NCBI GenBank assembly: GCA_019637395.1
Contig: JAHBVR010000019.1
Span: 83,595 to 147,594 of the forward strand
DNA length: 64,000 nucleotides
Source: Vulcanimicrobiota bacterium
GTDB taxonomy: Bacteria > Vulcanimicrobiota > Xenobia > Xenobiales > JADMJV01
Direction of reading: 5' to 3'
Below, piece by piece: positions 1-8,318 of this stretch. The notes under the pieces are model-generated. The model was not told where the DNA came from. It saw nothing but the letters and a program-made list of their open reading frames with translations, and did no database searches. Both the position numbers and the translations under genes were made by a program. Numbering within the stretch: position 1 is the stretch's first letter; every line of letters begins with the position of its first letter.

Positions 1-353
1 GGGAAATCGCCCTCGTTCCAGGCCAGCATTCGCTGCGGTCGCAGCTCAAAATGACGCAGCTCCCCTGGAGCTTCGCTCATCCCTACCGAATATTTCTTGC
101 GATAGAGAACGTCGGCCCGAGCTAACCGCCCGGCCACGATGAACACCTCATCGCCACTCTCCAGATGGAAACTGCAACGCGGGTTACTCTCCGCTGTCCC
201 CAGGCACAGAACTCCTTCGCACCATACCGCCCAGACCGGAGCGCAGTGAGGCAGCCCCTCCAAAGATGCGGTTACCAGCCAGTAGTTCCGAGCTGATTCG
301 AGTCGCTCCACTACCGGCGTATTCGAGTGGACCGGCACCGTTCGCCAATCCAT
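1..353 (-). CDS. PPOX-type (pyridoxamine phosphate oxidase-like) flavoprotein, 3' end off the window
   Basis: The first 117 codons of a minus-strand gene that runs off the left edge. Reading back from the ATG at 353 the protein starts MDWRTVPVHSNTPVVERL and continues through a YWLVTASLEGLPHCAPVWA stretch, then GDEVFIVAGRLARADVLYRK. This order (a strand with small residues, a PH-APVW turn, then basic residues) is the split-barrel pattern of the PPOX/FMN-binding family, whose members bind FMN, F420 or haem. The downstream half is missing, so substrate and cofactor cannot be told. It starts 30 bases after the stop of the DUF433 gene on the same strand. Family level is fairly secure; exact role unknown. 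Confidence 0.6.
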   Translation of the reverse strand, partial: MDWRTVPVHSNTPVVERLESARNYWLVTASLEGLPHCAPVWAVWCEGVLCLGTAESNPRCSFHLESGDEVFIVAGRLARADVLYRKKYSVGMSEAPGELRHFELRPQRMLAWNEGDF

Positions 354-383
354 AGCTTGCTGACATCCTGGGCCGATCAGTCT

Positions 384-602
384 TCATCTCCCCTGGCCGG
401 CAAAAGCGAAGACCTCAGGTAGGGACTCCGGCGGGAACCCGGGGTAGTCGCCGGCAATCTCTTCACCGCTCATGCCCTCCGCCAGGCAGGCGAGGACATG
501 CTTTACGGTAAGCCGAGTGCCGGAAATCGTTGGATGACCCCCTAGAAGGTCGGGGTCGGAAAGAAGAACAAATGGCGTCCCCTGAGGGGCTCGAACCCCC
601 AA
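384..602 (-). CDS. DUF433 domain protein (VapB/antitoxin-like), orphan, start unclear
   Basis: The 72-residue reading frame carries an almost complete DUF433 domain: SDPDLLGGHPTISGTRLTVK, then EGMSGEEIAGDYPGF and a short helix ending in FAFAGQGR. DUF433 proteins are small helical DNA-binding-like proteins, usually antitoxins next to a PIN-like DUF5615 toxin. Here the downstream gene is a PPOX protein and no toxin follows. The only ATG (602) lies inside the tRNA-Arg gene; no ATG, GTG or TTG exists in frame between the tRNA and the domain. Either translation begins on a processed tRNA read-through transcript or the true 5' end was lost, making this a remnant. Confidence 0.55.
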   Translation of the reverse strand: MGVRAPQGTPFVLLSDPDLLGGHPTISGTRLTVKHVLACLAEGMSGEEIAGDYPGFPPESLPEVFAFAGQGR

Positions 603-648
603 CCTTCTGGTCCGAAGCCAGACGCTCTATCCATTGAGCTAAGGAGAC
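573..648 (-). tRNA. tRNA-Arg (anticodon TCG)
   Basis: Read on the minus strand from 648 the sequence folds into a standard cloverleaf: acceptor GTCTCCT pairing with AGGGGAC, D stem GCTC/GAGC, anticodon stem TCTGG/CCAGA around loop CTTCGGA, and T arm GGGGG-TTCGAGC-CCCTC. The anticodon is TCG, reading the Arg codon CGA. Discriminator G and an encoded CCA (573-575) follow. The 3' end overlaps the first codons of the DUF433 reading frame. Confidence 0.95.
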
Positions 649-725
649 AGGCGCTCATCTTGCCAGCCCGGCTGGCTCTTGTCAATGGCAAGGGCCCGGT
701 CGACTTGAAGCGAAGGATAATTGTT

Positions 726-1412
726 ATGAAAGATATAAAAATTGCCAAGGTCCAGGAGCGCCGGGTAACCACCCGGATCGATTGTTGTTATCCGGTGGAC
801 TGTGAGCTTGAGGGAGCGCGTTTTGCCGGTAACGTCACCAATATGGGACTCGGCGGCATGCGTCTGCTCTCCGAGCGAGAGCTGGAACGCGATGCCACGG
901 TGCACATTTTTTCGCACGAACCCGGCTGGGGCAGTCTGGCCGCCCGGGTCGTCTGGAGCCGGCCGCGCACCGAAGGGGACGATTTCGAAACCGGTCTGGT
1001 CTACCGGGACGGCCTGCAAGAACTGGATAAATCCTGGGTCAAGGCAGCTCTCCAGCATCTGGGCTTCGAATCCAGTTCACTCTATGAACGGCGCCGCACG
1101 CTGCGCGCGGCCACCTCGCTGCAGGCGCAACTGGCCGTGGCCGGGCGTCCTTACCCGTGTATCATGCGCGATCTGGGACTGGGCGGCGCCCTGGTGGAGA
1201 CCCCCTCGCCGATTCTGGGCATCCAGGACCGCGCCGCCGTCACCCTTGAGGTCAATCTTCCCGACAAGCAAATCCTCTTTGCCCACGTGGTTTATTCGCG
1301 ACTGTTACCCTCCGGGCATCAGCAACATGGACTGTGCTTTGACCCCGATCGCCATAACCAGGCCCAGGCACGCCTGGTGGAAGGCTACCTGGAAGCCCTT
1401 CACTCCGCCTGA
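726..1412 (+). CDS. Protein with two tandem PilZ domains (c-di-GMP binding)
   Basis: A 228-residue protein starting at ATG 726, chosen because a GAAGGA ribosome site sits just upstream and the longer reading frame starts next to the tRNA. It holds two PilZ signatures. The first is RVTTR near residue 14 followed by NMGLGGM. The second is an R-RRTLR motif near residue 122 followed by DLGLGGA. RxxxR plus (D/N)xSxxG is the c-di-GMP contact of PilZ proteins; in both copies the Ser is replaced by Gly, which often still binds. No membrane segment is seen, so it is likely a cytoplasmic c-di-GMP receptor or adaptor. Its 3' end overlaps by 13 bases the end of the convergent transporter gene. Confidence 0.75.
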   Translation: MKDIKIAKVQERRVTTRIDCCYPVDCELEGARFAGNVTNMGLGGMRLLSERELERDATVHIFSHEPGWGSLAARVVWSRPRTEGDDFETGLVYRDGLQELDKSWVKAALQHLGFESSSLYERRRTLRAATSLQAQLAVAGRPYPCIMRDLGLGGALVETPSPILGIQDRAAVTLEVNLPDKQILFAHVVYSRLLPSGHQQHGLCFDPDRHNQAQARLVEGYLEALHSA

Positions 1413-2890
1413 ATGCGCAACCCGCGCGGCACGATCCACTTTTCGACCACGTCCCAAAAGGCCTGAGCCAGCAAAGCCAGCATGGCCGCCGGAATCGCCC
1501 CCTGGAAAATCATCTGGTTATCCAATAGAGAGATGCCCTGTAGAATGGATTGGCCCAAACCGCCGGCGCCAACCAGCGCGGCCAGGGTGGCCGTGCCCAC
1601 GTTGATCACGGAACTGGTCTTGATCCCGGCCAGGATGGAAGGCGAAGCCATCGGCAAACGAATACGCCACAATTGAGCCAGCGGCGGCATTCCCAGGGCG
1701 TGAGCGGCCTCGCTCAGATTACCCGGGAGGGTGGTAAGTCCTGTGTAGGTGTTGCGCACAATCGGCAAGATACTGTAGACGAAGAGGGCCACCACAGCCG
1801 GTCCGGGGCCCGTTCCGGTGATCGGTATCATAAAAGCCAGCAGAGCCAGCGACGGGATCGTCTGCAGCAAACCAACGGTGGATAAAGTCAGGCGCGCGGT
1901 AACGGGCGATCGCGAGGCAAGAATTCCCAAGGGCACGCCGACCAGAACCGCCAGAGAAAGCGAGATGGCCACCAGCTTCAAGTGCTCGCCGGTCTGCTTC
2001 AGCACCAGCCCGAAGTCGAAGCCCGATTTTCTCGGGCTGACCTCTCCTTGGCGCGCGGGCAAACACTGCTGCAACAGATATTCAGCGGCCTGCTTGTCCG
2101 ATTGCTGGTCGATGACCATCCTGGCGTTGGCGCGACGCATCTGCTCTTCGGAAACCCGCCCCACCAGTTGCTGCAAAGCGGCCCACGCCTTCGGACAGCG
2201 CTGGGGCAGGTCGGCTCGGTAGAGCCAGACACAGTCGTAGCGGGAGAAATAGTGCTGGTCGTCGCGCAGCAGACGCAAACCCAATTTTTCAATCTGCGCG
2301 TCGGTCGTATAGACATTGATAATGTCGGCTTGATTCGCCTCCACGGCGCGATAGCACAGCTCGTGCTGCATCTCGGAGAAGTGCTTTGGCTTCAGCCCAT
2401 ACTTTGCCGATAGCCCCGACCAGCCATCCTGGCGTCCCATGAATTCCTGATTCATGACGTAGCGCAGGTCCGGATATTTGGGCAGATCGCTCAAAGCTTC
2501 GGGTCCCCTAACGCGTTGCGGCACAGCCAGCGCATAGCTATCGGTAAAACCCAGAGAATAGCTCATACCCAGGCGATCCCGAGCCAGCAGCTCGAGAGCA
2601 TCGGCGTCGGTGGCGTCCGAGATTTGCTTCAAAAAGACCTGGCGAATCGTGCCGGTGTACTCCGGATAGACGTCGATACTACCCTGTTTCAAAGCCGCGT
2701 ATATGATCTCGGTGGCTCCCAGGCTTTTGGTGTATTCCACCTGAGCTCCGCTGCTACGAGCCAACTGTACGGCTGCCTCTCCCAGCACCCAGGATTCCGG
2801 AAAGGCTTTGGAGCCGATGCGGATTTTCTCCGCGTCCTGAGCCCAACAGCAAACTGTCAAGAGCAACCACACCAGCAGGAACCGTCTCAT
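1400..2890 (-). CDS. Osmoprotectant (glycine betaine/choline) ABC transporter, substrate-binding and permease fusion
   Basis: A 496-residue fusion. A signal peptide (MRRFLLVWLLLTVCCWAQ) leads into an OpuAC-type binding domain (IRIGSKAFPESWVLGE; YPEYTGTIRQVF; VMNQEFMGRQDGW) to about residue 280. Residues about 300-490 form a BPD_transp_1 permease with several membrane helices and the EAA-type loop AAHALGMPPLAQLWRIRLP that contacts the ATPase. The family imports glycine betaine, choline or carnitine under osmotic stress. Many transporters of this group fuse permease first and receptor second; here the receptor is N-terminal. The start overlaps the stop of the ATPase gene by four bases (ATGA), so the two are translated together. 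Substrate is inferred from family only. Confidence 0.85.
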   Translation of the reverse strand: MRRFLLVWLLLTVCCWAQDAEKIRIGSKAFPESWVLGEAAVQLARSSGAQVEYTKSLGATEIIYAALKQGSIDVYPEYTGTIRQVFLKQISDATDADALELLARDRLGMSYSLGFTDSYALAVPQRVRGPEALSDLPKYPDLRYVMNQEFMGRQDGWSGLSAKYGLKPKHFSEMQHELCYRAVEANQADIINVYTTDAQIEKLGLRLLRDDQHYFSRYDCVWLYRADLPQRCPKAWAALQQLVGRVSEEQMRRANARMVIDQQSDKQAAEYLLQQCLPARQGEVSPRKSGFDFGLVLKQTGEHLKLVAISLSLAVLVGVPLGILASRSPVTARLTLSTVGLLQTIPSLALLAFMIPITGTGPGPAVVALFVYSILPIVRNTYTGLTTLPGNLSEAAHALGMPPLAQLWRIRLPMASPSILAGIKTSSVINVGTATLAALVGAGGLGQSILQGISLLDNQMIFQGAIPAAMLALLAQAFWDVVEKWIVPRGLRIQAE

Positions 2891-3678
2891 GGAGAGACCG
2901 GATCCATGCGCTGGGCTCGCAAGAACTCTGAAACGAAGGGGTCGGCCGGTGAGTTGACCAGGTTCTCGTAGCTGCCCTTTTGCACCACCCGGCCGTCTTT
3001 GAGCAGGGCGATCTCGTCGGCCAGGAAGGCCGCTTCCCCCATGTCGTGGGTCACCAGCAGCACCGTCTTGTCCAAAGTGCGAAAGATTTTGCGCAGATCT
3101 TCCTGGAGGTGAAAACGCACCAGCGGGTCCAGCGCGCCCATCGGTTCATCGAAAATCAACAAGGGAGGGTCCAGCATCAGGGAACGCATGATGCCCACTC
3201 GTTGCCGCTGGCCGCCGCTCATCTCGGCCGGGAAGCGCTGGAGCAGGTCGGCCGGCAGTTGCACCAGTTTAGCCAACTCCAGCACGCGAGTACGGATGCG
3301 TTCGCCTTGCCAACCCAAATGGTGGGCCATCAGGGCCACGTTACCAAAGGCGGTCAGGTGCGGAAAAAGCCCGCCATCTTGAATCACATAACCGATCCCT
3401 AAACGCAAATCCCGGGAGTTCTCGGGAGTCATCACCACTCCGTTGAGCGCGACCGAGCCGGTGTCCGGCCGGATCAAACCCAGGATGATGCGCAGCAGCG
3501 TCGACTTACCGCAGCCGCTCGGACCGATGAGGGCAAAGCGCCGCTGCGCCTCGATCTTCAGCGTCAACGGCTGGAGGATGGTGCGATCGCCATAAACTTT
3601 AGAGATGTTGACCAGTTCGATCACGTCAGGAAACGGCTTCTGTGAGAAAGGTGGTATCCCTGGACGAATGATTGGCAT
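2887..3678 (-). CDS. Osmoprotectant ABC transporter ATP-binding protein (OpuCA/ProV type)
   Basis: A 263-residue ABC ATPase: Walker A GPSGCGKST, signature MSGGQRQRVGI, Walker B LLIFDEP followed by MGALDP, and the switch VTHDMGEAAFLADE. It is short for ProV/OpuCA because the C-terminal CBS domains that sense ionic strength are absent. It powers the fused receptor-permease encoded directly downstream with a four-base overlap. The first 18 residues before VIELVNISKVYG are unlike the family, so a GTG at 3624 is a credible alternative start. Confidence 0.87.
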   Translation of the reverse strand: MPIIRPGIPPFSQKPFPDVIELVNISKVYGDRTILQPLTLKIEAQRRFALIGPSGCGKSTLLRIILGLIRPDTGSVALNGVVMTPENSRDLRLGIGYVIQDGGLFPHLTAFGNVALMAHHLGWQGERIRTRVLELAKLVQLPADLLQRFPAEMSGGQRQRVGIMRSLMLDPPLLIFDEPMGALDPLVRFHLQEDLRKIFRTLDKTVLLVTHDMGEAAFLADEIALLKDGRVVQKGSYENLVNSPADPFVSEFLRAQRMDPVSP

Positions 3679-3706
3679 AAGCTAACAAAATAGCCCTCCA
3701 GCCATG

Positions 3707-3735
3707 TTCACAAAACCGTAACAAATGAATATAGT
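3707..3735 (+). promoter_or_regulatory. Putative sigma70-type promoter for the 3773 gene
   Basis: TTCACA (3707-3712), a 17-base spacer, then TATAGT (3730-3735). It points at the gene starting at 3773 and leaves a leader of about 30 bases ending in a strong TAGGAGG ribosome site. Confidence 0.5.
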
Positions 3736-3772
3736 GTGTGGGCACTTAGAGAGATATATGTAGGAGGACAAC

Positions 3773-4228
3773 GTGGCGTCTGGAATCAATTTTAATCCGG
3801 CATCCCGCCAAATTAGCGGCGGAACCTCTCCCAACCGGGCTCAGCAGCCTCAGGAGCTGTCCGTTCCCGACCCCACCGACGGCTTTCAAGCGAGCAACTT
3901 CCAGGCGAAAGCGCAACCGATGGCTGCCAGCAGCGCTGGCTCGGTGGACTTCAAAGTAACCAAAGAACAACTGACCTCCGCCGCTTTTCAGCAGACCCTG
4001 GCCACCCTGGCCTCCTCGGGCATTCAAGTCACCATCACCCTGCTCAACGCCGCCGAAGCCCAGCCCAACACCACCGGCGCCGGCGACGTCAGCCGCTCCG
4101 AATTCACTCAACTGCAAAACCAGGTCAACCAGCAGGGCAGCCAGCTCAATAACCTGGAATCGCGCTTCGGCAATCTGGCCCAATCGGTCAAACCCAAGCC
4201 CGCTCCGCCTACCTACGGCGGCGATTAA
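3773..4228 (+). CDS. Hypothetical 151-residue protein, disordered N-terminus and coiled-coil C-terminus
   Basis: Not recognised. It starts at a GTG behind the ribosome site TAGGAGG. Residues 1-55 are rich in Asn, Ser, Gln and Pro with no signal peptide. Residues about 57-95 (DFKVTKEQLTSAAFQQTLAT, then a short ITITLL-like strand) look folded. Residues about 108-140 form a heptad coiled coil (EFTQLQNQVNQQGSQLNNLE), and the tail is Pro-rich. A motif DGFQASN near residue 37 resembles DGFRASD in the protein encoded at 60238. It stands alone, with its own promoter and a terminator right after it. Confidence 0.6.
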   Translation: MASGINFNPASRQISGGTSPNRAQQPQELSVPDPTDGFQASNFQAKAQPMAASSAGSVDFKVTKEQLTSAAFQQTLATLASSGIQVTITLLNAAEAQPNTTGAGDVSRSEFTQLQNQVNQQGSQLNNLESRFGNLAQSVKPKPAPPTYGGD

Positions 4229-4245
4229 ATGCCACCGCCAGAATG

Positions 4246-4270
4246 AGCCTCGATCCGTCGGGGCTTTTTT
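4246..4270 (+). terminator. Rho-independent terminator
   Basis: AGCCTC (4246-4251) pairs with GGGGCT (4260-4265) around an eight-base loop and is followed by a run of T. It lies 18 bases after the stop of the 3773 gene. Confidence 0.75.
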
Positions 4271-4294
4271 CATTTGGAGGGCAAGGAAGCACTT

Positions 4295-4747
4295 ATGCCG
4301 AGTTCATTCCAGGATCAGATCGGCGCCCAGAACCACTGTCACGGCTGTGGGGTGGGCAATCCACAGGGGCTGCAAATCAAGAGTCGCTGGCGGGGAGAAG
4401 AGGCCGTCTGCCATTTCCAGCCCCAACCCCACCATTGCGCCGCCTCCACCGCGGTGGTCAACGGCGGCATTCTGGCCTCGGTAGTCGACTGCCACTGCAA
4501 TTGCACGGCCATGGCCAATGCCTATCGCGAGCAGGGCCGGGAAATCGGCAGTCAACCGGAGATCTGGTGCGTGACCGCCTCGCTGACGCTGAACTACCGA
4601 AAACCCACGCCCATGGATGAGAACCTCGAAGTGGTGGCCCGGGTAGTGCGCCGGGAAGGCCGCAAAACCTGGCTGACCTGCACCGTGTCGGCCTCCACGG
4701 GCGTCTGCGTGGAGGCCGAGATGCTGGCGATCGAAGTTAGAGGTTAG
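4295..4747 (+). CDS. PaaI-family hotdog thioesterase
   Basis: About 150 residues. The N-terminal CHGCGVGNPQGLQIKSRW is typical of PaaI-like thioesterases. It is followed by HHCAASTAVVNGGILASVVD, the hotdog helix with the usual N-G-G-I/D catalytic region, and strands ending TASLTLNYRKPTPMDENLEV. These enzymes hydrolyse acyl-CoA thioesters in the cytoplasm; the substrate is unknown. ATG 4295 has AAGGAAG in front of it and is preferred to a TTG at 4274. The last 11 bases overlap the end of the convergent SGNH hydrolase gene. Confidence 0.8.
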   Translation: MPSSFQDQIGAQNHCHGCGVGNPQGLQIKSRWRGEEAVCHFQPQPHHCAASTAVVNGGILASVVDCHCNCTAMANAYREQGREIGSQPEIWCVTASLTLNYRKPTPMDENLEVVARVVRREGRKTWLTCTVSASTGVCVEAEMLAIEVRG

Positions 4748-5597
4748 AGGCGATTCCCTGAGCCCACTGCTGAGCCAGTTGCTTACCGCGGGTCCCCCCA
4801 TAATGCAGTCCATCACCGCCCGCGTATTCGGGAGTATAGGGCAGCGAAGAGAGATATTCCCCGTAGGGAGCCACCGCCGCCGCCATCTGCTGGTCAAAGC
4901 GCTGTACCGCCTCCATATTCAGTCTGGCCGGCGCCGGCTTGGGCGGTCCCACCCATTTGATAGGAATGTTGTGGCGTTTGGCCACTTCTCCCAGACTCTG
5001 CACCTGGCTCTGAATGCCGGCCGGACTGGCGCCGCGAAAATTTGCTCCCAGGTTGACCACAATCACGTCCGGTTTATCCTGCTGGATCAGTTCTTCCAGC
5101 TTGGGGGTGGCGTGACTGGCGGTCTTCCGGGTCTTTCCATCCATGCCGTGATCGGCGTAGCCCACGGTGGTTCCGCGCCCGTTGATAAAGTTACTGGCCG
5201 AGGCACCGCTGCTGCCGATGGTGTGCACCCGGGCTCCGCGCGCACGTAATTGCTTATCGAGTTCGTCGCCGTAGTGGCCGGCCGTATGGGAATCACCGAT
5301 GACCAGCACGCGGTTGCCGGGCCCGATCCGGCCGGGCCGTGGTGACCCGGCTGGCGAAGCCGCCGCCACGGGAGTGGGCGCTAGCGAGGGTCCAGCGGCG
5401 GGGCTGTTGAGCATGCTGGAAAGCAAGTCGAGCAGCGGTTCCAGCCACTCCAGCTGGCGCATCATTTGCACACGCTCGCCAAAGGCTGAAACCGGACTTT
5501 GTTCAACCGGTCCACCGGGGGTGGGGCTGAGGCCGGGATAGGGGTTGAAGGCCGGCAATGGGTTCAAACCCACTGGTCCGAGCATAGGAATCGCCAT
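4737..5597 (-). CDS. SGNH/GDSL-type hydrolase with proline-rich N-terminus
   Basis: 286 residues. Residues 1-95 are Pro/Ala/Ser-rich without a signal peptide (MAIPMLGPVGLNPLPAFNP). From about 97 a flavodoxin-like SGNH domain begins: VLVIGDSHTAGHYGDE carries the nucleophile Ser, VVNLGANFR the block III Asn, and GGDGLHYGG the D-x-x-H pair. The family contains esterases, lipases and peptidoglycan or polysaccharide deacetylases. A strong AGGAGGT ribosome site precedes ATG 5597. Lack of a signal peptide with a long disordered leader is shared with several other hydrolases in this window. Confidence 0.78.
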   Translation of the reverse strand: MAIPMLGPVGLNPLPAFNPYPGLSPTPGGPVEQSPVSAFGERVQMMRQLEWLEPLLDLLSSMLNSPAAGPSLAPTPVAAASPAGSPRPGRIGPGNRVLVIGDSHTAGHYGDELDKQLRARGARVHTIGSSGASASNFINGRGTTVGYADHGMDGKTRKTASHATPKLEELIQQDKPDVIVVNLGANFRGASPAGIQSQVQSLGEVAKRHNIPIKWVGPPKPAPARLNMEAVQRFDQQMAAAVAPYGEYLSSLPYTPEYAGGDGLHYGGTRGKQLAQQWAQGIASNL

Positions 5598-5646
5598 GGG
5601 ATAATACCTCCTGGGATAATCTTGTCCCCAGGCTAAGCAACGCTCC

Positions 5647-5668
5647 TTATTCGGCTCTTATTCGGCTC
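5647..5668. repeat. Perfect tandem 11-base repeat in the 5' region of the SGNH gene
   Basis: TTATTCGGCTC occurs twice back to back. It lies 50-71 bases upstream of the SGNH start, on the divergent side facing the 5729 gene, and could be an operator pair or a slippage product. Confidence 0.6.
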
Positions 5669-5728
5669 GGCGGAATATTGCTTATTTGTCTCCATATTGT
5701 TTCCACACTTGATCGCTAAGATGAACCC

Positions 5729-6343
5729 ATGAGCGAGAGACTGCTGCTGCCCCGCGAGTGGGCTCAAAAATCGATAGCCCCCGTATGGAAGTGGGTCGCT
5801 ATCGCCGGGTGGGCCATCGCCCTGCTGCTGGCCCAATGTCTGATCATAGTGCTGGCCCGGCCAGGGCGTCCGCCCGCTCCCCCGCCGCTGGCCAAGTCAC
5901 CAGCACCACCTCCGAAGAACCACAACGACCTGGAAGTAGCTCGCTGCCTGGCGCGCCTTCGTTGTCTGGTGGCGGTGGGGCGCTCGCAAGAAGCTCTGGC
6001 CGAAACCATTCGCTGCCTCTCCTTGTGTCAGCGCCTGGAAATCGACCCGCCCATCGACCTGCCGGTGCTCTTCGCTCAAACCGTCACCTCGCTGTCGAAT
6101 CATTCCGGAGAGGCGCCCTCCCGTCATCCAGGCGCTCGCCCGGCTCGATCGCCTCGAGCGGCTCCCCCTCCTGAACTGGGCCGCCTGCCCGGCCCTGGCT
6201 ATCCTCAGGCTCCGCCGCGGCCGCGCCTGGCCCAACGACCTCCGGTCAGCGGTCCCTACCCGATGATGCCGCCGCCCGCTCCTCCCCAGCCCACCGGCGG
6301 GCCCTATGAATTCCAGCCCGACCCGCCCGCCCCAGGGTATTGA
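5729..6343 (+). CDS. Hypothetical protein, one membrane helix and proline-rich tail
   Basis: 204 residues, not recognised. A single hydrophobic segment lies at about residues 20-43 (WKWVAIAGWAIALLLAQCLI). After a Pro-rich linker, a short helical part (about 65-115: LEVARCLARLRCLVAVGRSQ) resembles one or two TPR-like helices. The last 80 residues are Pro/Arg-rich and disordered. It opens a run of four plus-strand genes with gaps of 24, 13 and 0 bases that ends in rarA. Confidence 0.6.
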   Translation: MSERLLLPREWAQKSIAPVWKWVAIAGWAIALLLAQCLIIVLARPGRPPAPPPLAKSPAPPPKNHNDLEVARCLARLRCLVAVGRSQEALAETIRCLSLCQRLEIDPPIDLPVLFAQTVTSLSNHSGEAPSRHPGARPARSPRAAPPPELGRLPGPGYPQAPPRPRLAQRPPVSGPYPMMPPPAPPQPTGGPYEFQPDPPAPGY

Positions 6344-6367
6344 AAGTGCTTTGCCTAAGCCGGGATC

Positions 6368-7228
6368 ATGAAAAGAGTTCTGCTCTGCTGGCTCCTGGCC
6401 GGCACCCTGGCGAGCGCTCAGGAAGCGGTCGTAATCGACGGGCCGATTCGCTCCGAAGCCACCGGTAACGGCGCTTACGACCTGGAAATCAGCACTCGCG
6501 TTACTCGCCCCTTGGCCGGCCCGGCCAGTGTGCCCATCCCCGTTTCCTATCTACGTATGGTCGCTCCGTTGCGGGTTCCGCAGATCAGCGAAGACAACAT
6601 TTTGGAAAGCGGCTACGAAGTCGATCTCAACGGCAACCGCGTGCTGGATGAAGTCAGCATCGGCCGGCGCGACGGAGAATTGCGCCTGGACATGATGCCG
6701 GTGGAACCCCTGGGGGCCGAGCCGTGGGGTGAGCAACAGCCCTATCGCGAAGACGGCAGTCCCAAGCGCTACTTTCTCGATCCAGATTGCCCGGAATTTA
6801 TGGTCCTGTTCTATCAACCCCCGCTCTTCGGACTGGAACTGCAGCATCGCGGCCACCGGCCGGAAATCGTGGAAATGCCCAGTCCCTGCCTGCAAGTGCT
6901 CGTCTATGAGCCCTGCCTGGGTCCCGGCGGCCCCGACGATTTGCCCGGCGAGCCCAACTTCCAGTTGACTTTTCCCGGCAATCCTCCCCAACTGAATCTG
7001 ATGTTCGCCTGGCAACCGCCACAATGGCTGAGGGTGCAGTGGTTCTGTTTGCCGCTGTCGCCCCAGCCAGGCCAGCAATCCAGCCGCTTCCACCTGGACT
7101 GCAACAACGACAGCAACCCGGTCGCGATCTTTGCCCAGGTCAACTACGCTCCCGCCGCCGGAGTGCGCCACCAAGGCAAACCGGTCATCCAAACCATCTA
7201 TTCCGGGTGGAAAACTCCCACCAACTGA
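6368..7228 (+). CDS. Hypothetical secreted protein with a calcium-loop-like motif
   Basis: 286 residues with a clear signal peptide (MKRVLLCWLLAGTLASAQ). Not recognised. The segment DLNGNRVLDEV near residue 83 matches an EF-hand/dockerin type calcium loop (D-x-N-x-N-x-x-x-D-E). The rest is Pro-rich, of likely beta type, with several Cys, suiting a periplasmic or extracellular protein. It follows the 5729 gene by 24 bases and probably shares its transcript. Confidence 0.6.
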   Translation: MKRVLLCWLLAGTLASAQEAVVIDGPIRSEATGNGAYDLEISTRVTRPLAGPASVPIPVSYLRMVAPLRVPQISEDNILESGYEVDLNGNRVLDEVSIGRRDGELRLDMMPVEPLGAEPWGEQQPYREDGSPKRYFLDPDCPEFMVLFYQPPLFGLELQHRGHRPEIVEMPSPCLQVLVYEPCLGPGGPDDLPGEPNFQLTFPGNPPQLNLMFAWQPPQWLRVQWFCLPLSPQPGQQSSRFHLDCNNDSNPVAIFAQVNYAPAAGVRHQGKPVIQTIYSGWKTPTN

Positions 7229-7241
7229 AGAAGGTCAGCAG

Positions 7242-8318
7242 ATGTTACGCCGCACTTTTGCTTTTCTCTGCCTGGCCAGTCTGGGCGCCCTCTGCGACCG
7301 AGCCCTCCAGGTCACGTTCTTTCCCCAAAGCGAACCGCAATTGCTGGGGCGCGTCGGCGAAAAGTTCGTGACGGCTGCCACCAGTCCCGACGGCAAGTGG
7401 GTGGCCGGCCTGTGCAGCAGTGGGCCTGAGCAGTGGACCGTTACCGTCCGGGAGACGGCCTCGGGACGTCCGCTCATGGCCGGCCCGGTTGCCCATCCGC
7501 CCGGCACCACCAACCCCCTCGCCTGGAGCCCGGACGGTCGGACGCTGGCGGTCGGCGGCAGCGGTGAGGTCAACCTCTGGGAAGTCGCCAAAGGCCAGCG
7601 CCGGACGTTGACGGCCGAATGGCTGGTGCGCGAGGTGCGCTTCAGCCAGGACTGGCTGCTGGCCCGCTGCGACAACGCTGTCTTCGTGTGGAACTGGAAA
7701 ACGGGCCGATTGGTCAAGCGTCTGGGCCAGGATCACTTGCTGGCGGCGGCCGTCGATCAGACGGCTGGTGTGCTGGCCACCGCCTCTTTCCAGGATTCCA
7801 TTCGCGTCTACGCCTTGCCCCAGGGTAAATTGGTGCGAACCCTGGCGGCCGGCCCGGCCGCGGTCGGGCTCGAATTTACCGAGAAGGGAGAGCGTCTGGC
7901 CAGCGCCTTTCGCTACGGCCGAGAGCGCGGCCGCGACCTCGGCGTCTATTTCGACTGGAGAGCCGGACGTCAGGTGCATAAGATGCCCGAACCCGACCTG
8001 GTCGGCTTCAGCGTGGCCGCCGACGGCAGTCGCTTCCTGACTCGTGGCCCGGCCGGCGGCCACATCTGGAACCCGGCCAAAGGCAAGCTGGTGCACGAAT
8101 TCTCGAGCCCCAGTTTGCTGACCGATTCGCTCAGCGCCGATGGCAAATGGGTAGCCAGTCTGCCTTCCGACCAGGCCGATCTGCTGGTCTGGTCCAGCGA
8201 CGGCCAGGGCCAGCCGCACCGGCTGAAACACCCGAACCGGCCTTTCCGCTTCCAATTTTTTGCCCCCGGGCTGCTGCAAGTGGTGGACGGAGCCTGCTCG
8301 GTTTGGAAGGTCGATTAG
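7242..8318 (+). CDS. Secreted WD40-like beta-propeller protein
   Basis: 358 residues from ATG 7242, which puts the signal peptide MLRRTFAFLCLASLGAL at the N-terminus; the reading frame is open further upstream. Repeats of about 40 residues show WD40-type strands: TSPDGKWVAGL, AWSPDGRTLAVGGSGEVNLW, NAVFVWNWKTGRLVKRL, DSIRVYALPQGKLVRTL, SADGKWVASLPSDQADLLVW. Six or seven blades are likely. Such propellers are protein interaction platforms; no catalytic motif is visible. It lies in the run with the 6368 gene (13-base gap) and rarA (no gap). Confidence 0.7.
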   Translation: MLRRTFAFLCLASLGALCDRALQVTFFPQSEPQLLGRVGEKFVTAATSPDGKWVAGLCSSGPEQWTVTVRETASGRPLMAGPVAHPPGTTNPLAWSPDGRTLAVGGSGEVNLWEVAKGQRRTLTAEWLVREVRFSQDWLLARCDNAVFVWNWKTGRLVKRLGQDHLLAAAVDQTAGVLATASFQDSIRVYALPQGKLVRTLAAGPAAVGLEFTEKGERLASAFRYGRERGRDLGVYFDWRAGRQVHKMPEPDLVGFSVAADGSRFLTRGPAGGHIWNPAKGKLVHEFSSPSLLTDSLSADGKWVASLPSDQADLLVWSSDGQGQPHRLKHPNRPFRFQFFAPGLLQVVDGACSVWKVD

